Positions 31,514 to 40,698 of a stretch of DNA of 64,000 nucleotides are shown here, piece by piece. The stretch lies in NCBI RefSeq assembly GCF_963676475.1, contig NZ_OY781107.1, positions 310,001 through 374,000 of the forward strand, given 5' to 3'. The notes under the pieces were generated by a model. It was not told the DNA's origin. It did not search any database and worked only from the letters and a program-made list of their open reading frames with translations. This DNA is from an uncultured Celeribacter sp. (lineage in GTDB: Bacteria; Pseudomonadota; Alphaproteobacteria; Rhodobacterales; Rhodobacteraceae). Both the position numbers and the translations under genes were made by a program. Each line of letters opens with the position of its first letter. The first letter of the stretch is position 1.

Positions 31514-31604
31514 ATCGAGGCGCCTCTTGGATTGAAGGGGCCTGCATGCGGCCCGGAATTAACATCGCGGGCTAGGTAGTGGCTTCGCGCGAGAAAATCA
31601 AGCG

Positions 31605-32258
31605 TCAGTTGCTATTTGTCGCCTGTTCTGCAGCCTGTTCTGCGGCCTCGGGCGCCAGAACTTCGAGCGCGGCCTTTGCCTCGTCGGCATCCGAGCTCTC
31701 CGAGGCAATCGGATCGATCCCGAACCATTGGCCGTTTTCCTGCAACCAGCGCTCCACTTTCAGGGCGGCATTGCGGCTTAGAATTTCAAGCTGTTCGTCT
31801 TTCGTGCGCGCCAGACCGGAGCCAACCAGAGTGGCGCCAGACGTGCCTTCGAACACGGTCAGAAGCTTGGGTTTTTCCGTCAGTTTCACGCCTTGCGAAT
31901 CGTCCCAGATGTTGACCGACAGCACGAGCACGGATTTCGGCGTGAAAACGACCGGAATGCCGGGGGCGGCGAGGCCATAGGCGTCCACCTTGATCCCGAT
32001 GTGATAAAGCTTGTCGCCATCGTAACGCCCGAAGCGGGCCTGCATCGCGCCCTTGATCGCGGTTTCGATCTCGTCTTCGGTGGCGCTGCGCGAAAACGGC
32101 GCTTTCGTCGCATCCGTGGCCACGACGACGTTGTGCCCGAAGGCGAAGTCCCCGAGATCCACCAACGGAGTGTCTTCCGTGATTTCTTTCGCATCACTAC
32201 AGGCCGTCAAAGCCAAAAGGGACAGACCAAAGACAGCGCGACGGGTGAATGACAACAC
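31605..32258 (-). CDS. Lipoprotein of unknown function
   Basis: The protein has 217 residues from the GTG at 32258, with AGGAGG nine bases upstream; the longer frame to 32606 is a shadow of the protease gene. The N-terminus is a lipoprotein signal, with arginines, a hydrophobic stretch and lipobox LTAC-S at about residues 16-20, so the mature protein is attached to a membrane in the periplasm. The body has a domain of about 150 residues (VDLGDFAFGHNVVVATD, FGRYDGDKLYHIGIKVDAYGL) and an Ala/Glu-rich tail. I recognise no named family. Confidence 0.8.
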   Translation of the reverse strand: MLSFTRRAVFGLSLLALTACSDAKEITEDTPLVDLGDFAFGHNVVVATDATKAPFSRSATEDEIETAIKGAMQARFGRYDGDKLYHIGIKVDAYGLAAPGIPVVFTPKSVLVLSVNIWDDSQGVKLTEKPKLLTVFEGTSGATLVGSGLARTKDEQLEILSRNAALKVERWLQENGQWFGIDPIASESSDADEAKAALEVLAPEAAEQAAEQATNSN

Positions 32259-32328
32259 GGGGGGAAACCTCCTGAATTTTCGGTCCCCTAGGGGTAGCGG
32301 CAAACGGCGCGGGGTGCAACGCTGTGCC

Positions 32329-33531
32329 TTAGTCGCAAATCGCGCGCAGGTCGGACCAGGCCGTTTCCGACAGGATCGGCTGCGTTTCGTCATCGAACTC
32401 CGCGGCCGCGGCCTGCGCTCGTTCGACCCGGTCGCCCAGCTTCGGATGCGAGGCCAGATGCGAGGCAAGCCCTTCGGCATCGCCATATTTGTCTTTGAGA
32501 CGCTCGAACAAAGGCGCCAGCGCGCCGGGCGACACGCCGACTTTCGGCAACAGCGCGTGCGCATAGGCGTCGGCGGCGCTTTCGGCCTCTTGGCTGTATT
32601 GCGCATTCACCAGTTGGTTGACGCCCAAAAGCACCACAGTGCCCCCGGCAAAATCGCCGAAGACCAAGGACAACACCCCGAACGTCCCTACCCCACGAAG
32701 GGCGTGTCGCGTGGGATCACGATGGGCGACATGGCCAATTTCATGCGCGATGACGGCGGCGACCTCATCGGGACCACCGGCCTCGTCGATCAGCCCGCGC
32801 ATCACGACGATCCGCCCGCCCGGCAAAGCAAAGGCATTGACCATATCGAAATCGAGCACCGTGAGGCGCACAGCCTCCGGGGCCAGATCGGACGCGCCAA
32901 TCAGTGCCCCCTGCATCTGCGTCAAAGCCTCAAATCCCGGATCATTCGTACATTCGCGGATCGGGATATAGTCGTTTTGCGAAAAGCTCTCGCGGATGCG
33001 CTCATAGGTCTTGTCGCCCAGCGCGCGCTCGCCCTCGACCGGCAAACGCATGGCCAGTTGATCGGCGATGGCCGGGATCAGCACGAAGACGATCAAGAGA
33101 ACGGATGCCACAGCCCCCGTGATCAGGCCCGCAAGACGCCTCTTTCCCGTCACTGGTGCCCGGCGCGTGAGGTTCGGCGCAGCGGATTGGATCTCGGACA
33201 ACAGCACGCCATCACGCACATAGAGCCGCGCGTTGGGGGACATCACATTGGTAAAGACCCCCATCGGCACTTTGCCCCAACGCAGTTTATGCTGCCCTTC
33301 GACATGACGCAGCTGCGACAACGGCCAACTCACGCACAGGGTTTCACCAGACACGACCTTGCCCCAAATGTCCTCGCGCGGCTCACCAAGATAGCGCACT
33401 TCAAGCACACCCTCGCCCGCAGGCATGGTCACATAAGCATCATGGCGCTTGGCCGTCTTGCCATCCACGAATTCACAACGCACGCCTTCAGGAGACGCGG
33501 CCCAGGGATTTACTTGGGGGCTCATCGTCAT
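32329..33531 (-). CDS. M48-family zinc metalloprotease with N-terminal membrane anchor
   Basis: The protein has 400 residues. A helix at about residues 136-158 (LITGAVASVLLIVFVLIPAIA) precedes an M48 peptidase domain with VIAHEIGHVAHRDP (zinc site HEIGH) and a later glutamate region (EAESAADAYAHALL) providing the third zinc ligand. The N-terminal 100 residues form an unassigned domain. M48 proteases degrade damaged envelope proteins. The start overlaps the DUF898 gene by four bases (ATGA), so they form a two-gene unit. Confidence 0.92.
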   Translation of the reverse strand: MTMSPQVNPWAASPEGVRCEFVDGKTAKRHDAYVTMPAGEGVLEVRYLGEPREDIWGKVVSGETLCVSWPLSQLRHVEGQHKLRWGKVPMGVFTNVMSPNARLYVRDGVLLSEIQSAAPNLTRRAPVTGKRRLAGLITGAVASVLLIVFVLIPAIADQLAMRLPVEGERALGDKTYERIRESFSQNDYIPIRECTNDPGFEALTQMQGALIGASDLAPEAVRLTVLDFDMVNAFALPGGRIVVMRGLIDEAGGPDEVAAVIAHEIGHVAHRDPTRHALRGVGTFGVLSLVFGDFAGGTVVLLGVNQLVNAQYSQEAESAADAYAHALLPKVGVSPGALAPLFERLKDKYGDAEGLASHLASHPKLGDRVERAQAAAAEFDDETQPILSETAWSDLRAICD

Positions 33532-34808
33532 ATCGCCGCCCCCAGATCAAAGGCTTCGGCCATGCCCTCCGCCTGCCCAGCGTGATCGCGATCGCGTTGC
33601 TTGATCTGCGCCAGATGTTCGCCCCCGGTCAAAGACAGGGTGTTTGCGTAATGCCGCCACGTCGGAAAGAGCACAAAGGTCTGACGAAACACGGAAAAGA
33701 ACAGAAGCGTCGCCATGTAGAGAAACAACGCAAAGGCCACGGTCAGCCCGGTGGAGGGCAGACCGTCTCCATCACCGGCGGTGCCTTCGCGCACCGCACC
33801 CGAGGCAAATATGCCAAAATCAGCAAGTCCCGGATAGAACAGGATCAAAATCCCGGAGGCCGCTGCACCCACGACCAGCATCGCCAGCCCCGTGCAAATA
33901 TTGGTCAAAAGATAGCCGCCGATGTTGATGCCCAAAATGCGCGGAAACGACAGGCGCGAGATCATCCCGACACCGCCCGCCGTCTTGTGATTGGCCAGAT
34001 AGCGTAGGGCGACAACCCGATAGCGCAGATAGAAAAACAACCCGACCAAGAGCAAGAGCGGCGTGAAGGCGATCATCTGTAGCGTTTCGGTCTCTTCAAG
34101 AAAGCTGTTGTTTTTCGCCGTCGTGGTCACTTGCTGAAATGTCATATAGGCGATCATGCCGAAGGCGAGCCAGAGACACATCAACGTCGGCAGAAACGAC
34201 TTCGCAAGCCCGGTCCACTTCCCGCCTTGGTGCAGCCGCTGATCGCCGAAAAACGTCCGATCCGTGCGGAATTTTTCCAGTTTGAAAGTCATGCGCGGCC
34301 AGAGAAACCCAAGCGTGATCACGGTCAGAAACAAATGCCCCATCGCGACCATCGCATATTTCCCCGCCGCCGGTTCAAGCCCGAACCGAATGCCGCGCCA
34401 GCGGGTACGCGCATAGACATAGCGCTTGGCCCGATAGGAGGCGAAATAGATCAGCGGCAGGGCGATGACGGCGGCCACGAGATAGGCTTCCACCTCGTCC
34501 TGGAACACCGCGTAGGAGGCGTAAACCAGCACCAGCGCCAGCACACCGATCAGCAATGCCAGCATCACGAGCGCGATGAGAAATCCGGTGAATTTCTCGA
34601 TCCCCTTGCCGACATATTCCAAGGGCGTCCCGTCCGGGCGGACGGCGGACCAGAAATGCCGCCGAAGCCGGGTTTTCATCCAGAACCGATAAAAGCCGAG
34701 CGTCAGCACGGACAGCGTGGCAGTCCACAAAGACAGACTCAAAATCGGCCCGACCCGACCCTCGAATTCAGTTTTCAAAAGCTGCGCCACATGTCCCTCG
34801 CACGCCAC
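33528..34808 (-). CDS. DUF898 (YjgN-like) membrane protein
   Basis: The protein has 426 residues and many hydrophobic helices. TLGFYRFWMKTRLRRHFWSAVRPDGTPLEYVGKGIEKFTGFL is the DUF898 signature and occurs in related form later (LGFLWPRMTFKLEKFRTDRTFFGDQRL), consistent with an internal duplication. The function is unknown; pairing with an M48 protease is recurrent and suggests envelope quality control. The start is uncertain: GTG at 34808 or GTG at 34790, the latter with GAGGGA upstream. Confidence 0.88.
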   Translation of the reverse strand: MACEGHVAQLLKTEFEGRVGPILSLSLWTATLSVLTLGFYRFWMKTRLRRHFWSAVRPDGTPLEYVGKGIEKFTGFLIALVMLALLIGVLALVLVYASYAVFQDEVEAYLVAAVIALPLIYFASYRAKRYVYARTRWRGIRFGLEPAAGKYAMVAMGHLFLTVITLGFLWPRMTFKLEKFRTDRTFFGDQRLHQGGKWTGLAKSFLPTLMCLWLAFGMIAYMTFQQVTTTAKNNSFLEETETLQMIAFTPLLLLVGLFFYLRYRVVALRYLANHKTAGGVGMISRLSFPRILGINIGGYLLTNICTGLAMLVVGAAASGILILFYPGLADFGIFASGAVREGTAGDGDGLPSTGLTVAFALFLYMATLLFFSVFRQTFVLFPTWRHYANTLSLTGGEHLAQIKQRDRDHAGQAEGMAEAFDLGAAI

Positions 34809-34849
34809 TCAAGACGGTTCCCCGCCAGACAAACAGCGACCGATTAAAA

Positions 34850-37216
34850 TCAACTGAATTTATTGTCCCGCGGGAAGCCATGCGGTGGCTGCTTGCCCAC
34901 GCCAGCACGTTTTCCGAGCCATTGCGTCAGGTCTTTTTCCGTCCGCGTATTGCCGCCGCCCATGGTCCAGCTCAGGCCGTTTTCCCAGTTGAAGGTGGTC
35001 AGATCGGACAATCCGCCATCGAGTTCCAGCATGCCCTGGGCGCCGCGCGCCTGATTGTATTTCTGCAACCGCACGCCTTTGCCCCGACCCAATTCTGGCA
35101 CCTCGGAGAGCGGGAAGACGAGGAAGCGCCGGTTCTGCGACACGATGGCGACATGATCGCCCGCAATCCGGTGCACGATCACGGCCTTTTCGTCGTCCTT
35201 GACGTTCAACACCTGTTTGCCGGACCGCGTCTGAGCGATGATGTCTTTCTCCGCGATCTGGAAGCCGTTGCCGGCATTCGATGCCACCAAAAGACGCCCT
35301 TCAGGATCGTGTTTGAAAATGTCGACGATCTCCACCTCATTGGGCAGATCGACCATCAAACGCACGGGTTCCCCCATGCCCCGCCCGCCGGGCAGGTTGG
35401 CCGAAGACAGCGTGTAGAACCGTCCGTTCGACCCCATCACGATCAGCTTGTCCGTGGTCTCGGCGTGGAAGGTGAACCGTGGTCCGTCGCCGTCCTTGAA
35501 CTTCAGCTCTCGGGTCAGGTCGATGTGCCCCGACATGGCGCGAATCCAACCCATTTGTGACAGCACAACGGTGATCGGCTCGCGCTCGATCATCGCTTCC
35601 AGCGGCACGTCTTCGACCTCGGTAGCCTCGGCGAATTGCGTGAGACGATGACCGCGTTCGTAGTCCTTGCCGAACTTCTTCTTGGTCTCTTTCAACTCGT
35701 CTGAGATGCGAACCCATTGCAGGTCTTCTGAGCCCAAAAGCTCGACCAACCCGGCTTTCTCTTCGAGCAACGCATCGCGCTCGCGGATCAACTCGATCTC
35801 TTCGAGACGCCGCAAGCTCCGCAGGCGCATGTTGAGGATCGCCTCGGCCTGAACCTCGGTCAATTCGCCTTGGCCTTCGGGCGCGGGCAGCGGGCTGACG
35901 TAATCTTTCTCCGACATGGCACGCGCCACATCACGGCCCCAAATCTCCGCCATCAAAGCGGCTTTCGGGTCGTCGTCGTAGCGGATGATGTCGATCACGC
36001 GGTCCAGGTTCAGAAACGCGATGATGAAACCTTCGAGCACCTCAAGACGGTGGTCGATTTTTTCCAAACGGTGCTGCGAGCGGCGTTGCAACACAACACG
36101 ACGGTGATCGAGCCAGGCACGCAGCACCTCTTTAAGCGAGCACACCTTCGGCGTCCGCCCGTCGATCAGCACGTTCATGTTGAGCGAAAACCGCGTCTCC
36201 AGATCGGAGTTGCGGAACAGCGTGTTCATCAACACGTCCGGGTCGACGTTTTTCGATTTCGGCTCGAGGATCACGCGAATGTCCTCGGCGCTTTCGTCGC
36301 GCACGTCGGCCAGAATCGGCACTTTCTTGGTCTGGATCAGCTCGGCGAGTTTCTCGATCAGTTTCGATTTCTGAACCTGATAGGGAATCTCCGTGACAAC
36401 GATCTGCCAGACGCCACGTCCCAGATCCTCGACCTCCCATTTCGCGCGCAGGCGGAACGAGCCGCGGCCCGTGGCATAGGTCTTCGCCATGCTTTCACGC
36501 GGCTCGACAATGATGCCGCCCGTCGGGAAATCCGGGCCTTTGACGTAGTTGAGCAGGGTCTCGTCACGCACATCCGGCGTCTTGATCATATGCAGCGAAG
36601 CGTCGATCAGCTCGGCGATGTTATGCGGCGGAATGTTCGTCGCCATGCCGACCGCGATCCCCGACGAGCCATTGGCCAAAAGGTTCGGGAAAGCCGCGGG
36701 CAACACCTCAGGCTCGCGCAGCGTGCCATCGTAGTTGTCCCGGTAATCGACCGCATCCTCATTGAGGCCCTCAAGCAACGCCTCGGCGGCAATCGTCATC
36801 CGCGCTTCCGTATAACGCGAGGCCGCCGGGTTGTCGCCGTCGATGTTGCCAAAGTTGCCCTGACCGTCGACCAGCGGATAGCGCACGTTGAAATCCTGCG
36901 CCAATCGGGCCATCGCATCGTAGATCGCGGCATCGCCATGCGGGTGATAGTTGCCCATCACGTCGCCGGAAATTTTCGCGGATTTGCGGAATCCCCCGGT
37001 CGCCGACAGCCGCAGCTCACGCATCGCATAGAGGATGCGCCGGTGCACGGGCTTCAACCCGTCGCGCGCATCCGGCAGCGCCCGGTGCATGATCGTCGAG
37101 AGCGCATATTGCAAATAGCGCTCGCCGATCGCACGGCGCAAAGGTTCAAAGCTTTCGCCCGGAGGCGCGCCGTCGTTTTCGGGATCTTGGGTCAAATCAC
37201 TGCTCATAAGGAGCAT
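34850..37216 (-). CDS. parC: DNA topoisomerase IV subunit A
   Basis: The protein has 788 residues, the length of ParC rather than GyrA (about 900). It decatenates daughter chromosomes together with ParE. The breakage-reunion domain has the catalytic tyrosine in ASRYTEARM and the quinolone region GDVMGNYHPHGDAAIYDAMARL. The position equivalent to E. coli ParC Ser80 is Ala and that of Glu84 is Asp. The C-terminal beta-pinwheel has repeats such as GSNGRFYTLSSANLPGGRGMG. The start could also be the ATG at 37207. Confidence 0.95.
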   Translation of the reverse strand: MLLMSSDLTQDPENDGAPPGESFEPLRRAIGERYLQYALSTIMHRALPDARDGLKPVHRRILYAMRELRLSATGGFRKSAKISGDVMGNYHPHGDAAIYDAMARLAQDFNVRYPLVDGQGNFGNIDGDNPAASRYTEARMTIAAEALLEGLNEDAVDYRDNYDGTLREPEVLPAAFPNLLANGSSGIAVGMATNIPPHNIAELIDASLHMIKTPDVRDETLLNYVKGPDFPTGGIIVEPRESMAKTYATGRGSFRLRAKWEVEDLGRGVWQIVVTEIPYQVQKSKLIEKLAELIQTKKVPILADVRDESAEDIRVILEPKSKNVDPDVLMNTLFRNSDLETRFSLNMNVLIDGRTPKVCSLKEVLRAWLDHRRVVLQRRSQHRLEKIDHRLEVLEGFIIAFLNLDRVIDIIRYDDDPKAALMAEIWGRDVARAMSEKDYVSPLPAPEGQGELTEVQAEAILNMRLRSLRRLEEIELIRERDALLEEKAGLVELLGSEDLQWVRISDELKETKKKFGKDYERGHRLTQFAEATEVEDVPLEAMIEREPITVVLSQMGWIRAMSGHIDLTRELKFKDGDGPRFTFHAETTDKLIVMGSNGRFYTLSSANLPGGRGMGEPVRLMVDLPNEVEIVDIFKHDPEGRLLVASNAGNGFQIAEKDIIAQTRSGKQVLNVKDDEKAVIVHRIAGDHVAIVSQNRRFLVFPLSEVPELGRGKGVRLQKYNQARGAQGMLELDGGLSDLTTFNWENGLSWTMGGGNTRTEKDLTQWLGKRAGVGKQPPHGFPRDNKFS

Positions 37217-37381
37217 GAATAACCGTCCGCCTTCGCCCCGGCAAGCGTCCGTCTCACAGGATTTTGTCCACAGACGGTCGAAAGGTGATCCGATTTTAGG
37301 TGGAGTTTTGGAACAAGTTTCCCCGTCAAGAGTTTAGGAATCGGATATACTAGAAGCCGTAACGATATTCGGGGGTGTGTG

Positions 37382-37984
37382 ATGCTGCGTCTTTTGGCGA
37401 TGACTGCCGTTGGCCTGTGGGCCTCTTTCATGGTGTTTGGGCGGGATTTGAGCCCGGAAGAACAGGCCGCGCTCGATCTGCGCCGCGCCGAGAAAACCTC
37501 TGTCTTCGCGCAACTCTCCGATACGTTCACCGACGCTTTTGGCTCTGAGGTGAAACGTCAGGGCGCCTATGTGCCGACCCTGGCCGAGTTGAAGGCCAAA
37601 CGCGCACCGACCCCGGCGCCCGCCCCTCAAAATGACAATCCCCTTGTGCAATTGGCCAGCGCTCAGATCGGCACCCCCGACATTGCCCCCACCATCGCGA
37701 CCACAACCGTGGCCGATCCGGCAAAAATGGCGGCACTTCTGGCCGATCCCGTGATGGCCCCGGCCGAGACCGCAACCGACATGATCCTGCGCGAAGTCAC
37801 CGCCTCCCGCGTCAACGTGCGCTCCGGCCCCTCGACTGCCAATCCTGTGTTGGGTCAGGTGGTCCACGCCGAGATTGTTCGTGTGGTCTCTCCCGTTGAA
37901 AACGGCTGGGTCAAAATCTCCGTCGAGGGCGACGGGGTCGAAGGCTATATGGCCGCCCGCTTTCTGGCCGATGTTTCTCACTAA
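37382..37984 (+). CDS. SH3-domain (SH3b) exported protein
   Basis: The protein has 200 residues. A hydrophobic N-terminus (LLAMTAVGLWASFMVFG) acts as signal or anchor. A proline- and alanine-rich linker follows, then a C-terminal bacterial SH3 domain with ASRVNVRSGPSTANPVLGQVV and NGWVKISVEGDGVEGYMAARFL. Such domains bind peptidoglycan or peptides in the periplasm. The ATG at 37382 has GGGGGTG upstream. The terminator at 38042 could serve this gene. Confidence 0.85.
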   Translation: MLRLLAMTAVGLWASFMVFGRDLSPEEQAALDLRRAEKTSVFAQLSDTFTDAFGSEVKRQGAYVPTLAELKAKRAPTPAPAPQNDNPLVQLASAQIGTPDIAPTIATTTVADPAKMAALLADPVMAPAETATDMILREVTASRVNVRSGPSTANPVLGQVVHAEIVRVVSPVENGWVKISVEGDGVEGYMAARFLADVSH

Positions 37985-38041
37985 GTCCGAATTTTGCGAT
38001 CTCGCCTGATTGGTGGATTCCCTCGTCGTCGATCATGCGAT

Positions 38042-38077
38042 AAGCCTTTCCCGATCCTCTCGGGAAAGGCTTTTTTT
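38042..38077 (+). terminator. Intrinsic terminator abutting the SDR start codon
   Basis: AGCCTTTCCCG and CGGGAAAGGCT form an eleven-base-pair perfect stem with a seven-base loop, followed by seven T residues. The last T is at 38077 - just before A of the next gene's ATG (38078). The structure ends the SH3 transcript and leaves no room for a ribosome binding site for the following gene. Confidence 0.85.
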
Positions 38078-38905
38078 ATGCGCTCCATCCTCATCACCGG
38101 CTGCTCCTCAGGCATCGGCCACCATGCCGCCCATGCCTTGCAAAAAGAGGGCTGGCGGGTCTTTGCGACCTGTCGGCAAGAGGCGGATGCAGAGCGGCTT
38201 CGGACCGAGGGTTTGGAGAGCTTTCGCCTCGATTACGAGGACCCGGCTTCCATTGCCGCCGCCTTTGACGAAGCCCTGTCGCGCACCGGCGGCACGTTAG
38301 ATGCGCTCTTTAACAATGGCGCCTATGCGATCCCCGCGCTGGTGGAGGACCTGCCCGTCGAGGCCCTGCGTCAGAATTTCGAGGCCAATCTCTTTGGCTG
38401 GCACGACCTGACGCAACGTGCGATCAAGGTGATGCGCAAACAGGGTGGCCACGGTCGCATCGTGCAATGTTCCTCCGTCATGGGCTTTATCACCACGAAA
38501 TTTCGCGGCTCTTATGCAGCGACGAAACACGCGCTTGAGGCGCTGTCCACCGCCGCGCGTCTTGAGCTGCGTGACACGGACATTCACGTCTCCATCATTC
38601 AACCCGGCCCTATCGCTACGGATTTTCGCCTCAATTCCCGCAAGAATTTCGACCGTTGGATCGACTGGCAAAACAGTGATCAATCGCCGCGCTATCGCCC
38701 CGTGGTGGAGCGTCTCTATGCGACCGACAAATCCCCCGATCCTTTTGAGCTGCAATGCGATGCGGTGACCGCCAAACTTCGCCGCGCGCTCAATAGCCCG
38801 CACCCGAAAGCCCGCTATCACGTCACAAAAGTGACCACATTCTCCGCCCTCGCCCTGCGATTTTTGCCAGCACGGGCCAGCGAATGGATGATGGCAAAGG
38901 GCTAA
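38078..38905 (+). CDS. Short-chain dehydrogenase/reductase
   Basis: The protein has 275 residues. The Rossmann motif TGCSSGIG begins at residue 8, the NNGA-like motif and the catalytic Tyr-x-x-x-Lys (YAATKHAL) are present. The substrate is unknown; the overall pattern (INPGPIATDF-like IIQPGPIATDFRLNS) suits classical NAD(P) oxidoreductases acting on lipids, steroids or ketones. The ATG at 38078 gives the expected short lead MRSILITG; longer frames read through the upstream terminator. There is no ribosome binding site, so initiation must be leaderless, weak, or dependent on an unusual transcript. Confidence 0.88.
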   Translation: MRSILITGCSSGIGHHAAHALQKEGWRVFATCRQEADAERLRTEGLESFRLDYEDPASIAAAFDEALSRTGGTLDALFNNGAYAIPALVEDLPVEALRQNFEANLFGWHDLTQRAIKVMRKQGGHGRIVQCSSVMGFITTKFRGSYAATKHALEALSTAARLELRDTDIHVSIIQPGPIATDFRLNSRKNFDRWIDWQNSDQSPRYRPVVERLYATDKSPDPFELQCDAVTAKLRRALNSPHPKARYHVTKVTTFSALALRFLPARASEWMMAKG

Positions 38906-38980
38906 TGCCCGGATTCGCGACTTGGGTCGCGGATATAAAAGCGCTATCACGGTCACATCATTCCTAGGGAGGAAATGCAC

Positions 38981-39184
38981 ATGTCCGATCCGTTTCTCTA
39001 TGTCATTGGCGCGGCGTGCCTCCTCGTCCTCGTCATCCTTGCCCTGGGCATCAGCCAGTTCGGGCGCGGTGGCGCCGAAGGGGCGAAACGCTCGAACAAA
39101 CTCATGCAAGCGCGCATTCTGGCTCAACTGGGCGCGGTGATTCTGGTCATCATCTTTGTGGCGCTGCGCAAATCGGGGAACTGA
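38981..39184 (+). CDS. HIG1-domain twin transmembrane protein
   Basis: The protein has 67 residues and two membrane helices joined by a basic loop (GGAEGAKRSNKLMQARILAQ), the pattern of HIG1-type proteins, which associate with respiratory complexes. The start at 38981 is favoured because GGAGG lies eight bases upstream; an ATG at 38975 is too close to it. The adenosyltransferase gene starts one base after its stop, a pairing seen in many Rhodobacteraceae. Confidence 0.82.
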   Translation: MSDPFLYVIGAACLLVLVILALGISQFGRGGAEGAKRSNKLMQARILAQLGAVILVIIFVALRKSGN

Positions 39185-39185
39185 C

Positions 39186-39764
39186 ATGGTTGTTTTGAAC
39201 AAGATCTACACCCGCACCGGCGACAGTGGCGAGACCTCCCTCTCCGACATGTCGCGCGCGCCGAAATACGCCACACGAGTCGAGGCTTACGGCACGGTCG
39301 ATGAGGTCAACGCCACATTGGGCCTTGCGCGCCTGCATGCCGAGGGCGAGGTGGACGCGGCGCTCTCGCGCATCCAGAACGATCTTTTCGATCTGGGCGC
39401 CGATCTGTCGCGCCCGAATTTGGACAAGGACGATGAGGCGGGCTACCCGGTCCTGCGCACCTTGCCATCGCAAATCGAGCGCCTTGAGACCGAGATTGAC
39501 GCGATGACCGCCGTGCTGGAACCGCTGCGCAGCTTTATCCTGCCCGCAGGTACGGCGTTGTCCGCGCATCTTCACATGGGCCGCACGGTTGCGCGCCGTG
39601 CCGAACGGCTGGCCGTTGCGCTGAATGCCGAAGAATCGGGGGACGTAAATCCGGCTGCGATCAAATATCTCAACCGGCTCTCGGATTGGCTTTTCTGTGC
39701 TGCACGCATGGCCAATGACGATGGCAAAGCCGATGTGCTCTGGGTACCGGGCGCCAATCGCTAA
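39186..39764 (+). CDS. PduO-type ATP:cob(I)alamin adenosyltransferase
   Basis: The protein has 192 residues. The N-terminal IYTRTGDSGETSL ATP-binding loop, the VDEVNATLGLAR segment and the C-terminal RRAERLAV and YLNRLSDWLFCAARM motifs are canonical. It makes adenosylcobalamin, the cofactor of methylmalonyl-CoA and ethylmalonyl-CoA mutases. That fits the ethylmalonyl-CoA pathway indicated by mcd at 52412. It starts two bases after the HIG1 gene. Confidence 0.93.
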   Translation: MVVLNKIYTRTGDSGETSLSDMSRAPKYATRVEAYGTVDEVNATLGLARLHAEGEVDAALSRIQNDLFDLGADLSRPNLDKDDEAGYPVLRTLPSQIERLETEIDAMTAVLEPLRSFILPAGTALSAHLHMGRTVARRAERLAVALNAEESGDVNPAAIKYLNRLSDWLFCAARMANDDGKADVLWVPGANR

Positions 39765-39945
39765 GCCTGCGTGCATGGCAAAAACACCGGAACGCGGCGG
39801 CAGATGTTCTCTCAAACGCTGCGTCTTTGGGACGAAACGCGACGTTTTGGGGGTGTTTTCTGCGTCCGCAAACGGGTAATCACATCAGCGGAGAGCTTGA
39901 GCGCCCCCACATTTTGGGCGGCACAGTCAAAGGGAGTTTACGCCT

Positions 39946-40698
39946 ATGAAGGTTTTGGTACCTGTCAAACGGGTGATTGACTACAACGTGAAGGTCAAGG
40001 TTAAGGCCGACGGCACGGGGGTCGATCTTGCCAATGTGAAAATGTCGATGAACCCGTTCGACGAGATTTCCGTCGAAGCGGCCATTCGTCTCAAAGAGGC
40101 CGGTGTGGCCTCCGAGGTGGTGATCGTCTCCATCGGCGAAAAGAAATCCGTCGACACGATCCGCAATGCTTTGGCCATGGGTGCCGACCGCGGTATCCTG
40201 ATCGAAGAGGATCAGGGCGTCGACATCGAGCCGCTCGCGGTGGCGAAAATCCTCGCCAAGGTCGTCGAAGAGGAGGCCCCCGAGCTGGTGATCCTCGGCA
40301 AACAGGCCATCGACAACGACATGAACGCGACGGGTCAGATGCTGGCCGCACTTCTCGGCTGGGGTCAGGCGACCTTTGCCTCCGAGATGGAAATTGCGGA
40401 CGGCAAAGCCGTGGTGACCCGCGAAGTGGACGGCGGTCTTCAGACCATTTCCACCCCGCTTCCGGCCATCGTGACCACCGATCTGCGCCTCAACGAGCCG
40501 CGCTACGCGAGCTTGCCGAACATCATGAAGGCGAAGAAAAAGCCGCTGGATGAGAAAACCGCCGCCGACTACGGCGTCGACACGGCCCCGCGTCTCACGG
40601 TGGTCACCACCGAGGAACCCGCCGCCCGCGAAGCCGGGATCAAGGTCGGCTCCGTCGATGAACTTGTCGCGAAACTCAAAGAGGGAGGTCTGGTCTGA
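39946..40698 (+). CDS. etfB: Electron transfer flavoprotein subunit beta
   Basis: The protein has 250 residues. VLVPVKRVIDYNVKVKVKADG at the start and the signature VVTREVDGGLQTISTPLPAIVTTDLRLNEPRYASLPNIMKAKKKPL define EtfB, which binds AMP. It accepts electrons from acyl-CoA dehydrogenases and passes them to ETF-quinone oxidoreductase. GGGAG precedes the ATG by nine bases. The stop overlaps the etfA start (TGATG). Confidence 0.97.
   Translation: MKVLVPVKRVIDYNVKVKVKADGTGVDLANVKMSMNPFDEISVEAAIRLKEAGVASEVVIVSIGEKKSVDTIRNALAMGADRGILIEEDQGVDIEPLAVAKILAKVVEEEAPELVILGKQAIDNDMNATGQMLAALLGWGQATFASEMEIADGKAVVTREVDGGLQTISTPLPAIVTTDLRLNEPRYASLPNIMKAKKKPLDEKTAADYGVDTAPRLTVVTTEEPAAREAGIKVGSVDELVAKLKEGGLV

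Noticed and set aside
31514..31604. Promoter TTGATT-17-TACCTA for the second tuf
   Set aside because: The spacing is right but the -10 element matches too few positions to support it; another site upstream in the lipoprotein gene is possible.
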